The notes below the pieces were generated by a model that was given only the letters and a program-made list of their open reading frames with translations, did not search any database and was not told the DNA's origin. From Psilocybe azurescens (lineage: Eukaryota; Basidiomycota; Agaricomycetes; Agaricales; Agrocybaceae): a stretch of 64,000 nt of DNA. Both the position numbers and the translations under genes were made by a program. The stretch lies in contig JAJIRX010000019.1 of the NCBI GenBank assembly GCA_023853785.1, positions 369,311 to 433,310 of the forward strand. The letters are read 5' to 3'. Shown here piece by piece: positions 37,310-48,537 of the stretch; position 1 is the stretch's first letter; every line of letters starts with the position of its first letter.

Positions 37310-39300
37310 CGTCCAGCCGCTTCACCCATGTCTCAGCCTGAAGCCCATCGTTTTGCATAAAACGTGTAAATGTAGCTCTAAGGTCTTCGAAAGACTTTTC
37401 TACTCTCAGAATATTGTACCAGCCTCTATGTAACTAGTACGCATCCATCTCTACCTCATTTGATACTTACATTCTTCCATTCAATCGGCCGGATAGACTT
37501 GGGTAGAGAGTACCTCCGTTCGCATCCCTTGTTCTCATCTCACCCCTACGCTGCCTTCGGTATATTTCATTGCTATTTTTCTATAGAGACTGTTGCCATT
37601 CACATGAGTCATATCACACAGACTCCGTCTCACACATTCCTCTAATTTCCCGAATCCCACCAGAGGAAGCGCAGCCAAGTCCACAGCTTTATCGATGGTG
37701 GACACCCGAGTCATTTGTGGAACAATTTATTTTGTCCCATCAAAGAGAAATGCTGTTCCGCACCGGTCCACCTCGATTACTTTCAATCACAATTCAAGGC
37801 TCGGAAGGCTATCAACCAGCAGGTGCTAGGAAGAATTTTCTCAAGATTAAATCCCGTGTATCTCAGTAGTTTGGGGTAAGGTTTAACGGTTGCGATGAGA
37901 CGCAATGTAAAGAAAAGCGGATGTTGCTACAACAGTACAGCTCCGTTTTCAGCCATGTCGCACAATCTGGCAGCCAAGTATTCCCTAGTATTCCCTGTAT
38001 CTCTTGAGGGGCACATGGACGTGGTCTTTAGATTCGTACCAAGTAGTCCACGGACTACAATTTCATGAGAAAAATTAGGGTCCTGTTCAGCACAATCTCC
38101 ATCCAGCTGGGTGTACACAAACAAGGTGATTGGATCGATAAAAGTAAAGCATCAAAAGCGAACGCGGCCGTTTCTCTTTTTCCTGAAGTCTAACTCTATA
38201 AACCATCTACAATGCTCTGAAGAATCGAGAAAAAGCAAGATTGCTATAGGAGTCTACGGTATCGATGGTACATTGTCCAAGACCGTCAGCCAAGATGAAC
38301 GCACACATACATGGTTGTAGTAAACCGATTGTCAATTCAGCAGCTCGTAAAAGAACCCCATGTGTCGGGAAAAATACCACCAAAAGCTATAGCTCAAGCG
38401 CTCAAGGTTTAAACGTTTATTGATACATACTGTAGAACTTAGACTGACCAACTTGAGGGCGTCATCATTTCCTTACAGAGGATAAACCGGGCATTTAGCC
38501 GCTCCCCGAGGCCCGAAGCCCATCTATTGTTCTAGATAAAACTTGTATATGTAGTCTCAATCTAACCGTGCATCCGCATCCACCTCGTTTGATGCATTCC
38601 TTGTTCCATTTCGAGCGGGTGAAGTGTACCTCCGTTGGCATCCCTTGTTCTCACTGATGTTATCTATGGTAACCATTGCCCATCCCTCATGAGTCACATT
38701 GTCCTCCCTCCGACTTCCCGAATCCTACCAGAGGAAGCGCAGAGCCAAGTGTTCAACTTTATCGATGATCAGACTCGTCTCTCTGGAGCCAGTATAACTG
38801 TCATTTGTGGAACAGATTATTTTGTCCCATTAAGGAGGAATCTTGGTACGGAGTGACCCACTTCGATTGACTTCAGTCATCACCGGAGGCTCTTGAAGCT
38901 TTCGACTAGGAGTTGGTAAAGTTTTAAATGATAATAATAATAATAACCTCTCAGTACTGCGAGCTAGACCTTGAGTAATTATGAGCCAGAATGTAAATGG
39001 ACGACATGGCGAGAAATATTGGATTGGGCAGCCAAGTATTCCCATTATTCTTCGGGCACATGGTCGTGGTCTCTGAATCCGTATCAAACAATCCACGGAC
39101 CTGATTCTCCACCAGTCTTGAGAAAACTGCGGTCCTTTTCGACAAAGTCTCCGAGGTGCACACAAACAAGATAATCGGATCGATAAAAGTAAAGTACCCC
39201 AAGTATTGCAATTGTTCCTTCCCCTTTCCAAACTCTGACCTTGTTAGCCATTGGCCCATCTTTAAGCCCCGATGAGTGAAAACGAGAGCACGATTACGAT
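37310..39300. repeat. tandem duplication upstream of the NDIR-family gene
   Basis: Two copies, about 37310-38345 and 38485-39300. Shared landmarks are CGAAGCCCATC-type text, CAGAGGAAGCGCAG, CTTTATCGATG, TCATTTGTGGAACA, TTTTGTCCCAT, TGGATCGATAAAAGTAAAG and the gene start GGAGTCTAC-GTATCGATGGTACATT. Copy 2 leads into the intact first exon at 39272; copy 1 leads into a truncated one. A 73-aa reading (38635-38856) in copy 2, with SITVICGTDYFVPLRR, hints at another decayed exon. Confidence 0.6.
38225..38325 (+). pseudogene. truncated first exon of an NDIR-family paralogue
   Basis: The frame reads KIAIGVYGIDGTLSKTV and then diverges to a stop (TAG) at 38318-38320. The match to TIGVYSIDGTFSKTL of the gene starting at 39272 is clear, but nothing further of the domain follows before copy 2 of the duplication begins. 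Confidence 0.55.
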
Positions 39301-42300
39301 TGGAGTCTACAGTATCGATGGTACATTCTCCAAGACCCTCACTTACGATGACACTGCGCTTGGGGATCAAACTGTTCGACAAATCATCGATGACGCAACA
39401 ACAAAGGCGATGGTAGAGGCAAAATCCAAATTCAAAGGGGCATTCCCATCGCCAGAGGGTGTCATCGGCAACTGGTTCCCTACGGGTGGGTCCTTCGTTT
39501 TCACTGCTGGCGCTGACCAGTGTAAGTAAAACTTACAGCGAATTAAATACAGAACTTATGTAAGAATTGCTGTAAGTATGACATACAGCACTTCTGTTTG
39601 AAAATAATACAGATAACAAACAGATATTCTGTTCAGTGGCTGTAAGTTAAACAAACAGTATTTCTGTTTCTAAGCTGTAAGTCAATAATACACCCGAATA
39701 AAGAGAATTTCTATTCTTTGTCTGTTTGTTAAATATACAGAATAGCTGTATGTAATTGCTGTATGTAAAACATACAGATATTGTGTATGTAATCGCTATA
39801 TGTTATACAAACATGAGTTCTGTAAAGAAAACTAACAGTCAAAGTACAGAATTTCTGTTTGTTTTACTTATGGAATTTATGTATATAATTGCTGTATGTA
39901 AAACTTACACCGAAATATACAGTATTTGAATCGCTCAGGTATATTTCGGTGTAAGTTTTACAGCAATTATATACACAAATTCCGTAAGTAAAACAAACAG
40001 AAATTCTGTACTTTGACTGTAAGTTTTTTTACAGCACTCGTGTTTGTATAACATACAGCGATTACATACACAATATCTGTATGTTTTACATACAGCAATT
40101 ACATACAGCTATTCTGTATATTTAACAAACAGACAAAGATTAGAAATTCTCTTTATTCGGGTGTATTATTGACTTACAGCTTAGAAACAGAAATACTGTT
40201 TGTTTAACTTACAGCCACTGAACAGAATATCTGTTTGTTATCTGTATTATTTTCAAACAGAAGTGCTGTATGTCATACTTACAGCAATTCTTACATAAGT
40301 TCTGTATTTAATTCGCTGTAAGTTTTACTTACACTGGTCGGCGCCAGCAGTGTTTGGTACACTGTTCACCTAATATTCCCACTGTTCGGAGCTACTTAGC
40401 TGGCAGGATCCGATACTCACGTGCCGCCTATTTAGCCTGCTTTTTGCTGATTTCTCTTGCTCGCCAAGAATGTCTGTCAATATCTCTCTGACTTGTGCAG
40501 AGGTTCTTGGTGTGTTATCCCCGAGGATACCGACCACTGTCCCCGCCCGCTTACCGACATGCCGGACATGGTGCCATGATGCCATCATACCAGAAATGGT
40601 ATGTCCGCTGTTGATGGCAACTTTGGGCACTGTTCCGGCTGCCTTGTGCTCGCTGTTGGACACAGTGAGCATGAATATTCCGGTGTTCCCTTTCAATTTT
40701 TCTTGCTTTTGGTATTCCCATACTTTCCTATGTGTATATCAAGTAATAAATGTGTTTATTGTGCTCTGGCACCTATTTAGGCATAGAAAGGAGGTGTTCC
40801 TCCTGGAGTAATTCGAGTACTCCTAGCCTTGCTCATGGCACATATACAGAAATATATTATCTAGAATTAATCTAATAACATTTATGAACTGATTTAAAGA
40901 GACACTTTGGCCATAGAGATAGCAGAACATGTCCAGATAGAGAATAGACCTGGGGGATGGTAGGCATTCTTATGAGGCTGCTTGCTAGCTATGGCTAGAG
41001 CAATCAAGTATTTGATCTTTCCCTGACAGTATTTATTCATTTAAAAGCTAAAAATGCGACCGCTTCAACAGGAATACAATGATTTGAGGCTGGCTGGATA
41101 GTGCTTATCATGGGGTCATAAACACAGTAATGGAGGTAAAATAAAATGCAGAGAATGCTTTCATTTCATTTAATAGGATATAATATGTCACAATATAGCT
41201 ATTAAATGGCTAGAAACGAGTATCTAATGCGTCTAAATAGTGAGAAGAACTAGGTATTCAAAAATCGCGTATTTCTCACTTAGCTCCACTAATATCGGTC
41301 ATAAAATCGAGATAAATGTGTAGATATGTAGCCTTTAACAATAGAAATAAGATACAAAAACCCGAAAGGAATTCATGCCAGTGATAAAAAGATATAGCGA
41401 AAAGGTCCCAAAATCATCGAAATTGATGGAAGCTTACTGACTTCTATTTAAGTGTATATCATTGACATCATCAATGTGTCCTTTTATTAACGCTATTTTC
41501 TCAATATCTCCTCACCGCTTGCATAAATTCCTTTCGGGTTTTTGTATCTTATTTCTATTGTTAAAGGCTACATATCTACACATTTATCTCGATTTTATGA
41601 CCGATATTAGTGGAGCTAAGTGAGAAATACGCGATTTTTGAATACCTAGTTCTTCTCACTATTTAGACGCATTAGATACTCGTTTCTAGCCATTTAATAG
41701 CTATATTGTGACATATTATATCCTATTAAATGAAATGAAAGCATTCTCTGCATTTTATTTTACCTCCATTACTGTGTTTATGACCCCATGATAAGCACTA
41801 TCCAGCCAGCCTCAAATCATTGTATTCCTGTTGAAGCGGTCGCATTTTTAGCTTTTAAATGAATAAATACTGTCAGGGAAAGATCAAATACTTGATTGCT
41901 CTAGCCATAGCTAGCAAGCAGCCTCATAAGAATGCCTACCATCCCCCAGGTCTATTCTCTATCTGGACATGTTCTGCCATCTCTATGGCCAAAGTGTCTC
42001 TTTAAATCAGTTCATAAATGTTATTAGATTAATTCTAGATAATATATTTCTGTATATGTGCCATGAGCAAGGCTAGGAGTACTGAATTACTCCAGGAGGA
42101 ACACCTCCTTTTCTATGCCTAAATAGGGTGCCAGAGCACAATAAACACATTTATTACTTGATATACACATAGGAAAGTATGGGAATACCAAAAAGCAAGA
42201 AAAATTGAAAGGGAACACCGGAATATTCATGCTCACTGTGTCCAACAGCGAGCACAAGGCAGCCGGAACAGTGCCCAAAGTTGCCATCAACAGCGGACAT

Positions 42301-44550
42301 ACCATTTCTGGTATGATGGCATCATGGCACCATGTCCGGCATGTCGGTAAGCGGGCGGGGACAGTGGTCGGTATCCTCGGGATAACACACCAAGAACCTC
42401 TGCACAAGTCAGAGAGATATTGACAGACATTCTTGCGAGCAAAGACTGCTGGTGCCGTGTAGTAAAACTTACAGCGAATTAAACACAGAACTTATGTAAG
42501 AATTGCTGTAAGTATGACATACAGCACTTCTGTTTGAAAATACAGATAACAAACAGATATTCTTCATGGCTGTGTTAAACAAACAGTATTTGCTAAGCTG
42601 TAAGTCAATACACCTGATAAAGAGAATTTCTAATCTTTGTCTGTTTGTTAAATATACAGAATAGCTGTATGTAATTGCTGTATGTAAAACATACAGATAT
42701 TGTGTATGTAATTGCTATATGTTATACAAACATGAGTTCTGTAAAGAAAACTTACAGTCAAAGTACAGAATTTCTGTTTGTTTTACTTACGAATTTATGT
42801 ATATAATTGCTGTATAAACTTACACCGAAATATACAGAATTCAAATCGCTCAGGTATATTTCGGTGTAAGTTTTACATACAGCAATTATATACATAAATT
42901 TCATAAGCAAAACAAACAGAAATTCTGTACTTTGACTGTAAGTTTTCTTTACAGAACTCATGTTTGTATAACATATAGCAATTACATACACAATATCTGT
43001 ATGTTTTACATACAGCAATTACATACAGCTATTCTGTATATTTAACAAACAGACAAAGATTAGAAATTCTCTTTATTCGGGTGTATTATTGACTTACAGC
43101 TTAGAAACAGAAATACTGTTTGTTTAACTTACAGCCACTGAACAGAATATCTGTTTGTTATCTGTATTATTTTCAAACAGAAGTGCTGTATGTCATACTT
43201 ACAGCAATTCTTACATAAGTTCTGTGTTTAATTCACTGTAAGTTTTACTTACACTGGTCAGCACCAGCAGTGAAGAGAAATCAGCAAAAAGCAGGCTAAA
43301 TAGGCGGCACGTGAGTATCGGATCCTGCCAGCTAAGTAGCTCCGAACAGTGGGAATATTAGGTGCACTGTTGCTTAGACCCAATGCTAAGACCAAATAAT
43401 GCCACACAGTTGATCCAAGGGTCAAAGTTTCTGACTTACCGCCTCATACTGGACTCAACGGCGAGAACCTCTCACTTTACTTGACACTCTCGACTACGTT
43501 CAAGGACCAGGTCAAATCACTCGAATCATCCCTCAGTAATATGCAAACCGAAATCAAGAAATACGATGAGAAAGTCTCTGGCTTGACAGACAGCTTAATA
43601 CCGCGTCATCACAAAGGTTTGCACATACTTTATCATATTCTCGACTTTCTGATCTGTCCATAGAGCTGGGGAACTCAGGTACCTACTCTGCTAAGGCGTA
43701 TGATGCTGCCATAGAGAAGTTGGAAAAGGTTTTGTGATTTGTACATTATTTCCCGATGTGACCGACCATTGAAATATTGGGGTTGACAGTCAGTGAACGA
43801 TCATACCGCAAAGAAGCAGGAGCTTTTGAGCGAGGCTGAGCGATTACGTAAGCGAAAGGCCCAAAATCAAGAGATTCAGGACCGCATCGACGATCTGAGA
43901 CGGCAGAGGAAGGAGAGGTTGGAGGAGAGGGAGAGAATGAGGCTTGAAACGATGAGATTGGATGCCGACAGAGAGAGGATGGCTGCCGAAAGAGAGAGGG
44001 CAGCCGCCGAAAGAGAGAGGGCAGCCGCCGAAAGACAAGCAGAGAGAAAGAGGATGGACGATGCATACAATGCCGAAGTTCAGCAGCTGCGACAAAAGAT
44101 TAAGGATGGTGAAGACAGATTAGCCCGAGTGAGTCATGTAAACACCAACATATATAATTCAATCTAACCTCCAGACCAGTTCACTAAAGTCGAGGAAGCG
44201 TTGGCTCTTCGAGCGCTGCAGGACAGGGCACGCGAAATTATTGCTGAAAAGCTCGGAAAGAGGACGTGGCAGCAAGTCATGGACATGTCGCCCAATGATT
44301 CCAAAAACTTCCCGACGTAATTCATGATAAGCTACCCGATATGAGCCTTGGAATGCTACGCTATCTTTGCAGTTACAACGACATCCGGAAAGAGGCGGAT
44401 CGCCTTGCGCATGTTGCTCGGCTAGATGATATTCAAGAAGCCATTAACTCTCGCTACGAAGAGGGAGATCCTCTTCGGACCCTCCTCGAAAGAACTCATG
44501 CATTTCTGGTGGAGGCGACTGCAAATCAGATACCTGTCTCTGGCCTGTGA
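39272..44550 (+). CDS. NDIR-family protein 1, coiled coil, with a transposon-filled intron
   Basis: I do not recognise a described family. Exon 1 (39272-39485) starts MSENESTITIGVYSIDGTF and ends at FPTG. Intron 1 (39486-43409, donor GTGGGT, acceptor CACACAG, phase 1) contains nested transposons. Exon 2 begins VDPRVKVSDLPPHTGL, aligning with VPDGTTLSGVNSTF of the neighbour at the same intron position. The middle is a long coiled coil with an RERAAAE repeat (about 43950-44040). The C-terminus reads LPDVIHDKLPDMSLGM and then YNDIRKEADRLAHVARL. The N-terminal part looks like a ubiquitin-like beta-grasp, and the C-terminal 'NDIR...H' module recalls HEPN/DUF4145-like helical domains; both are inferences. 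A frame break at A5 44303-44307 is resolved by one more A (DSKKLPDV). The protein would be about 340 residues and cytosolic. Confidence 0.55.
39502..40352. mobile_element. foldback MITE P, copy 1, CACTG termini
   Basis: An 851-bp near-perfect palindrome with arms of about 420 bp and a loop of about 18 bases near 39934. The ends read CACTGCTGGCGCTGACCAG and, inverted, CACTGCTGGCGCCGACCAG. The 3-bp flanks are TTT on both sides (39499-39501, 40353-40355). CACTG ends with a 3-bp duplication fit the CACTA (CMC/En-Spm) superfamily. The arms are dense in CTGTAAGT/ACTTACAG and CTGTATGT/ACATACAG motifs. There is no ORF. It sits 16 bases inside intron 1 of the host gene. Confidence 0.75.
40356..43370. 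mobile_element. large foldback element Q with about 1-kb arms
   Basis: The left arm is 40364-41378. The right arm is 41519-42440, continued at 43273-43364 after the inserted P copy. Between the arms is a unique loop of about 140 bases. The arms are nearly identical and inverted, including a ~100-aa reading (MKGNTGIFMLTVSNSEHKA) that is found in both and shows no known motif. CACTGT motifs recur near the ends (CCCACTGTTCGG, ACCACTGTCC, GGGCACTGTTCC), so it may also be CACTA-like. Exact termini and target duplication are not resolved. Confidence 0.65.
42444..43272. mobile_element. foldback MITE P, copy 2, inserted in element Q
   Basis: An 829-bp palindrome homologous to copy 1, with left end GACTGCTGGTGCC (degraded) and right end GGTCAGCACCAGCAGTG. 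It splits the right arm of Q: the uninterrupted site is visible in the left arm (TTTCTCTTGCTCGCC). The flanks AAA (42441-42443) and AAG (43273-43275) fit a 3-bp duplication of AAG with one change. Several small deletions relative to copy 1 lie at 42540-42620. Confidence 0.75.
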
Positions 44551-44865
44551 TAACTGTAGTGATTTGCGTTTATATACTAGCCACACGATACCGATCTCGT
44601 AATGGCACGGTCACTTGGCAAGTTTGGACGCGTGAATAGATGTATTATTGTTGGCAGACATACCGTGCACCATAAGTTCAAAGGCATCAAGAAAGTCCAG
44701 GCGGTCCAGGGAAATTTTTTTTTCGGCTTAATCCTTAGGTATCGATCCAAGAGAGCGGTAGGCAGCCATCTTCGGTGAAATATGTGTCACAATCAGATAA
44801 GGAGTGCGCTTAAAATTCGTTTACTGGCCAGTTGCAGCGTTGAAGAGCCCCGCCACACCAGTGTC

Positions 44866-46423
44866 ATGAATTCGAAAGAAAGGAGGAAGCAAGCCCGACG
44901 TCTCCTTAATTCTCAATCGAATACTGACCCAACTACCACAAGCACATCAAAGTCGAAACAATTCAAAATTGCAGTCTATATTTCTGACAAAACACTTGGC
45001 TATTTCTATAGCATTGCTCTGCCAGCGGCACAGGGGTCTACCGATACAGTGCAAAGCATTATTGACTTCACTGTTGGCAAAGAAGTCCAAAGGATCAATT
45101 CGGCTTATAATGTTTCCATGGCGCCTTTACAGCCAGACGTGTATCGGCTATATCCCACAGGTAAGCTCGACGTAGGGTATAGTAAATTGTGGATCACCGT
45201 TTACTCACAAATGTTCGTAGTCCCCGACGGTACTACTTTGTCTGGGGTTAATTCAACCTTCGTTTCCTCGCTGATTCCAAAGCAGCATCTAACGGTTCTG
45301 ATAAACCTTGGACACCAGCTGCTAGTCCGATTTCGCAGCAATGATATGATGACCAAGCTCGAACAGCACGCAGAGCGAGGCGAGCTCCTAACCAATCTCG
45401 AGAAAGTCCTAAACAAATTAATTGGCAACGAAATTTTTATACCCGGTATGCAAGTTATACGTATTGTGCTGTCCGAAACGAGATTTATCAGTTACTAGAC
45501 TTTACTGCCTTCAAGAACCTACCACCGTCGCAGTATAGGCGGGTACACCATGTATTAAGATTGGAGATCATGCGGAGACAGGTGGATATCCATTTGCTGC
45601 GTTCATATCTTGAAGTGACTGTTATTAATCTTCACACACATTAGGACGAATTCCTAATAAAGGAGTTGTCAAATACTGAAGTCGAAGTGACCGCTATGAT
45701 TGATAGCACCCCATCGGAGCAAATGATGGACGAGGAGTACGAGGTGGAGATATTGCTGAAAGAGGCCGACATGGACATCACTTCTGATGATAAGCAACGG
45801 TTAGGGAAATGCTGGGGACCTCCATCGTCTTGAGATGGAGGCCTGGACGCAAATTCCTCAAATCACAGGAAGGGGTGATTTGTCTGTCTCCCTCAGCAAT
45901 GATGACAACGGAGAGCCAGTAGCGCATCTGTATCTTCTCCCAAAGACTCTTACTGATGCACTCAATAAAATCGTCGAAAAGGTATGTCGTCGTGATATTC
46001 TCCAGTAGATACATTGTTCTAATCATGTGAATTTGGACTTCTCAGCAACTAGAAAATTTCACTGGGGTCGCAGATCTTTACAACCGAATATTACTTGATA
46101 TGAGTCGCGAGGAGATAGGCAAGAAAAGTCACCCGCCACATGGCACATGGGATGACTTCTGCAATACCAACAGCCCCTCTATACCTGATCAAATTCGCTC
46201 ACTGTTCCCCAACATCCATCCCGACGTCGCTGACTTTCTAAGCGAGGGAAATTACGATATACGATCGGCTGGCAACAACGTGACACACCCCAGCTCCTTC
46301 AAAAAAGACTGGGTTGCTAATGTCATATCCACTCTACTTGTATTCAACAACGGAAAAGATGACCGTATGAAGGAAATATACAGCACTGTTTATGTTGAAG
46401 TCTTTCCGGAAATTGCTGGCTAG
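44866..46423 (+). CDS. NDIR-family protein 2, unknown function
   Basis: A paralogue of the preceding gene, 315 bases downstream on the same strand. A basic N-terminus (MNSKERRKQARRLL) precedes the shared domain: FKIAVYISDKTLGYFYSIAL, DTVQSIIDF, VYRLYPTG, then an intron (GTAAGC...CGTAG) at the same phase-1 position as in its neighbour, and VPDGTTLSG. Further exons give MMTKLEQHAERGEL, FTAFKNLPPSQYRR, EVEILLKEADMD, DLSVSLSNDD, and a C-terminal module IPDQIRSLFPNIHPDVADFL then NYDIRSAGNNVTHPSSF. The join near 45800 (KQRLG|NAGDLHRLE) needs a one-base shift at a GGG, or an unseen intron. It has no signal peptide or membrane segment. It would be about 430 residues. The ATG at 44782 is an alternative start. 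Confidence 0.5.
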
Positions 46424-47219
46424 ACTCTCCCTTTTGCAGCGTTCTGTGACCTTAATATGGCTTTATATGATAAAATTATTGCCAGTGTTATGGAAATAGA
46501 CTACTTGTCTTAGTACATGTTATGAATGACTAGATATTTAATTTGCAGACAGCCTGTTCTCCTGGGGTTTCACCTGACGAAAGGTATATCCTTCCTCGTA
46601 ATGAAAGACAAAGCTGAGTCGTCAAGAACGCCATCGCCCAATTGATAATGAAATGAAATATGACAAAAATGTTAGTAAGAATAGACAGGCAGTGCCGTTT
46701 CCGAATCTTACAGATTTGCTTCGACTTTCTTACTTTCAAGTCTGCGTCACTTCGGCCTTTCTTTCTCATCTCATCCCTCACATTTTCAAGTTTTACCTGC
46801 CTCCATCGCGCTGACGCAGCACAAAGACTTTGTGCTGATGAGAGGCTCCTCTCCGAGCGGTGAATTGTGTCTTGCATGGCTCCCGCCTCAGTATCTTTTA
46901 GCTACGGCGCGGTTTAGATCGTTACGCTTGACATCCATCGAACGTTTTCTGCTGAAGAACTTAACCCTGCGAGGCGGGCGAGCGAACTAGTAATATAACA
47001 ACATAAATATAAAATGTCCGTTCAACGTCGAGCCTAACCTGGCAATGCGTATATAAGTAATTCGGGTACGAGCAAAATCGCATAAAAATAACGATAAGAA
47101 AGTAATAGATTATAGAAGCGAACGCACGAATGAACGAAGCTTAGATAGTCCTTGCTGTAAATCGTGGATCGTGGGTTGGGTGATGAATCCTTCCTCAGGC
47201 CTAAAGTAACAGTTATCGG
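46424..47219. other. intergenic between convergent genes
   Basis: This region contains the 3' flanks of the NDIR-family gene and the Rab gene. No gene is supported. Confidence 0.4.
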
Positions 47220-48537
47220 TCAGGTACAACACTCCCCCAAGTCTTGTTCTTTTTTCTTTCCGCGCCCAGACGAATCGTATCTGTAACGGCACTCGCCTCG
47301 CGGAAATGCATCGTTCTCGCTTCAACCCATTCCTCATACTCCCACCGTCGCACGACCCGCTGTGCGATGTACTCAAAGACATCAGATACACCCTCCCCAG
47401 TCTTGGCAGAGGTGAAGAACAGCTTGGGCCCGCGTTCAGGGGGGGATAGGGCTCGATGAAGGGATGAGAGGAGACACGGAAGGTGTTGAAATACCTGCAG
47501 CATTCTCGCGTGCATACAGGCTAGGGGTGATTGTCGGCGCGCTCCCAGAGCTCGTGCTGTTGGATGACAATATGGTCATGCTACGTCGTCGCACACTCCC
47601 TGTGGGGCTTATTGTATCAGGTTCACTGGGACTAGAGTTGGAATTGGAGCTTGACCAGGGTTCAGGAGAGGATCGCGCGGATTGATAGTATGAAGAGGAA
47701 GGAGTATGGTATATTGTGAGAGTGGTATGGGTCGTTGTCATCGTTCCGGAGTAAAAACGTGAGGACGAACGAGAGCGGGATTTCGTCAGCTGGTGTTTTG
47801 GAGAGTGAGAGTTTTCACGGGGGTGAGGTTGCGGAGCAATCGCAATGGATGGAGATCGAGCACTGAGGTTTGTCGAGGATTGAGTGGGGGACAGGTGCGA
47901 ATTTGAGCTCGGAGTCGGGAATTGCGGGGACCCGTTCGAGATGCTCGGCGGTAGAATGCTGATATCGGAGGGGGAATTAACTCGTCCAGAAACTCCAGTG
48001 CCTCTGATTCTGACACAATACCCTCCCCACTCCCTTTCCCGACCATATCAATCTTGTTTCCAACCACCACACAGCAGTAATCATTCATGTCCACATCGTT
48101 CGCCACCGGTGCGCGATCGCAAAAGTCGGCCCACCATTTCTTCATGGCCACCATGCTCTCTGGCGCGTTGACATCAAACATGAGCAGAGCCGCATCCGCA
48201 CCGCGGAAAAACGCCGTCGAAAGGCTCGAGAATCGCTCCTGTCCAGCTGTATCCTGGCAAACTATCAGACAAACATGCACTCCAACCAAAAACAGAAAAA
48301 TATCAACCCAAATCTGCAAAGTGACTGACTGGTCTAGCTGTGTAGGATGTGGTAATGTCTTTGTGATGAAATCTGCGCCTATGGTGGCCCTGTATCCATT
48401 CGAAAACCGACCTGAGATATACTGACGACTGTAAGGAAATTACCCGAGGTCGCTTGAAATTGGCGACATACTTTTCCCCTAATACTTGTTTTTCCAACGC
48501 CCGAGGATCCTATGACTACTAGTTTGACGGTTGGCAT
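47220..48537 (-). CDS. Rab7/Ypt7-like small GTPase with a Ser/Pro-rich insertion
   Basis: A Ras-superfamily GTPase that probably works in late endosome and vacuole traffic. MPTVKLVVIGSSGVGKTSIR carries G1. An intron (GTATGT...GTCAG) joins GK to YISGRFSNGYRATIGADF with the G2 Thr. DTAGQERFSS (G3) follows another intron, then STAFFRGADAALLMFDVN, VVGNKIDM (G4) and FFTSAKTGEGV (G5). Between G4 and G5 lies an insertion of about 150 residues, rich in Ser, Pro and Thr, absent from ordinary Rab7. Frame breaks lie at homopolymers 47970-47974, 47439-47445 and 47234-47238. Resolving the last gives a C-terminus ending ECCT, a plausible geranylgeranylation site. I chose ATG 48537 because the upstream codon at 48627 is TTG. 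Divergent from the SDR gene. Confidence 0.75.

Noticed and set aside
39486..39529. FTAGADQ as conserved coding sequence of the NDIR protein
   Set aside because: It is translated from the terminal repeat of the P element. The neighbour's intron position shows the original exon ends at PTG.
40370..42423. A ~108-aa ORF repeated in both arms of element Q as a transposase
   Set aside because: The ORF has no catalytic or DNA-binding motif. Its duplication simply follows from the palindrome.
39502..43375. Palindrome as an assembly or read-through artefact
   Set aside because: The two arms differ by a nested insertion and small indels, which a folded-back single molecule would not show.
43746..44095. 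Minus-strand Leu/Ser-rich ORFs opposite the coiled coil
   Set aside because: They are mirror readings of the RERAAAE-type repeat on the plus strand.
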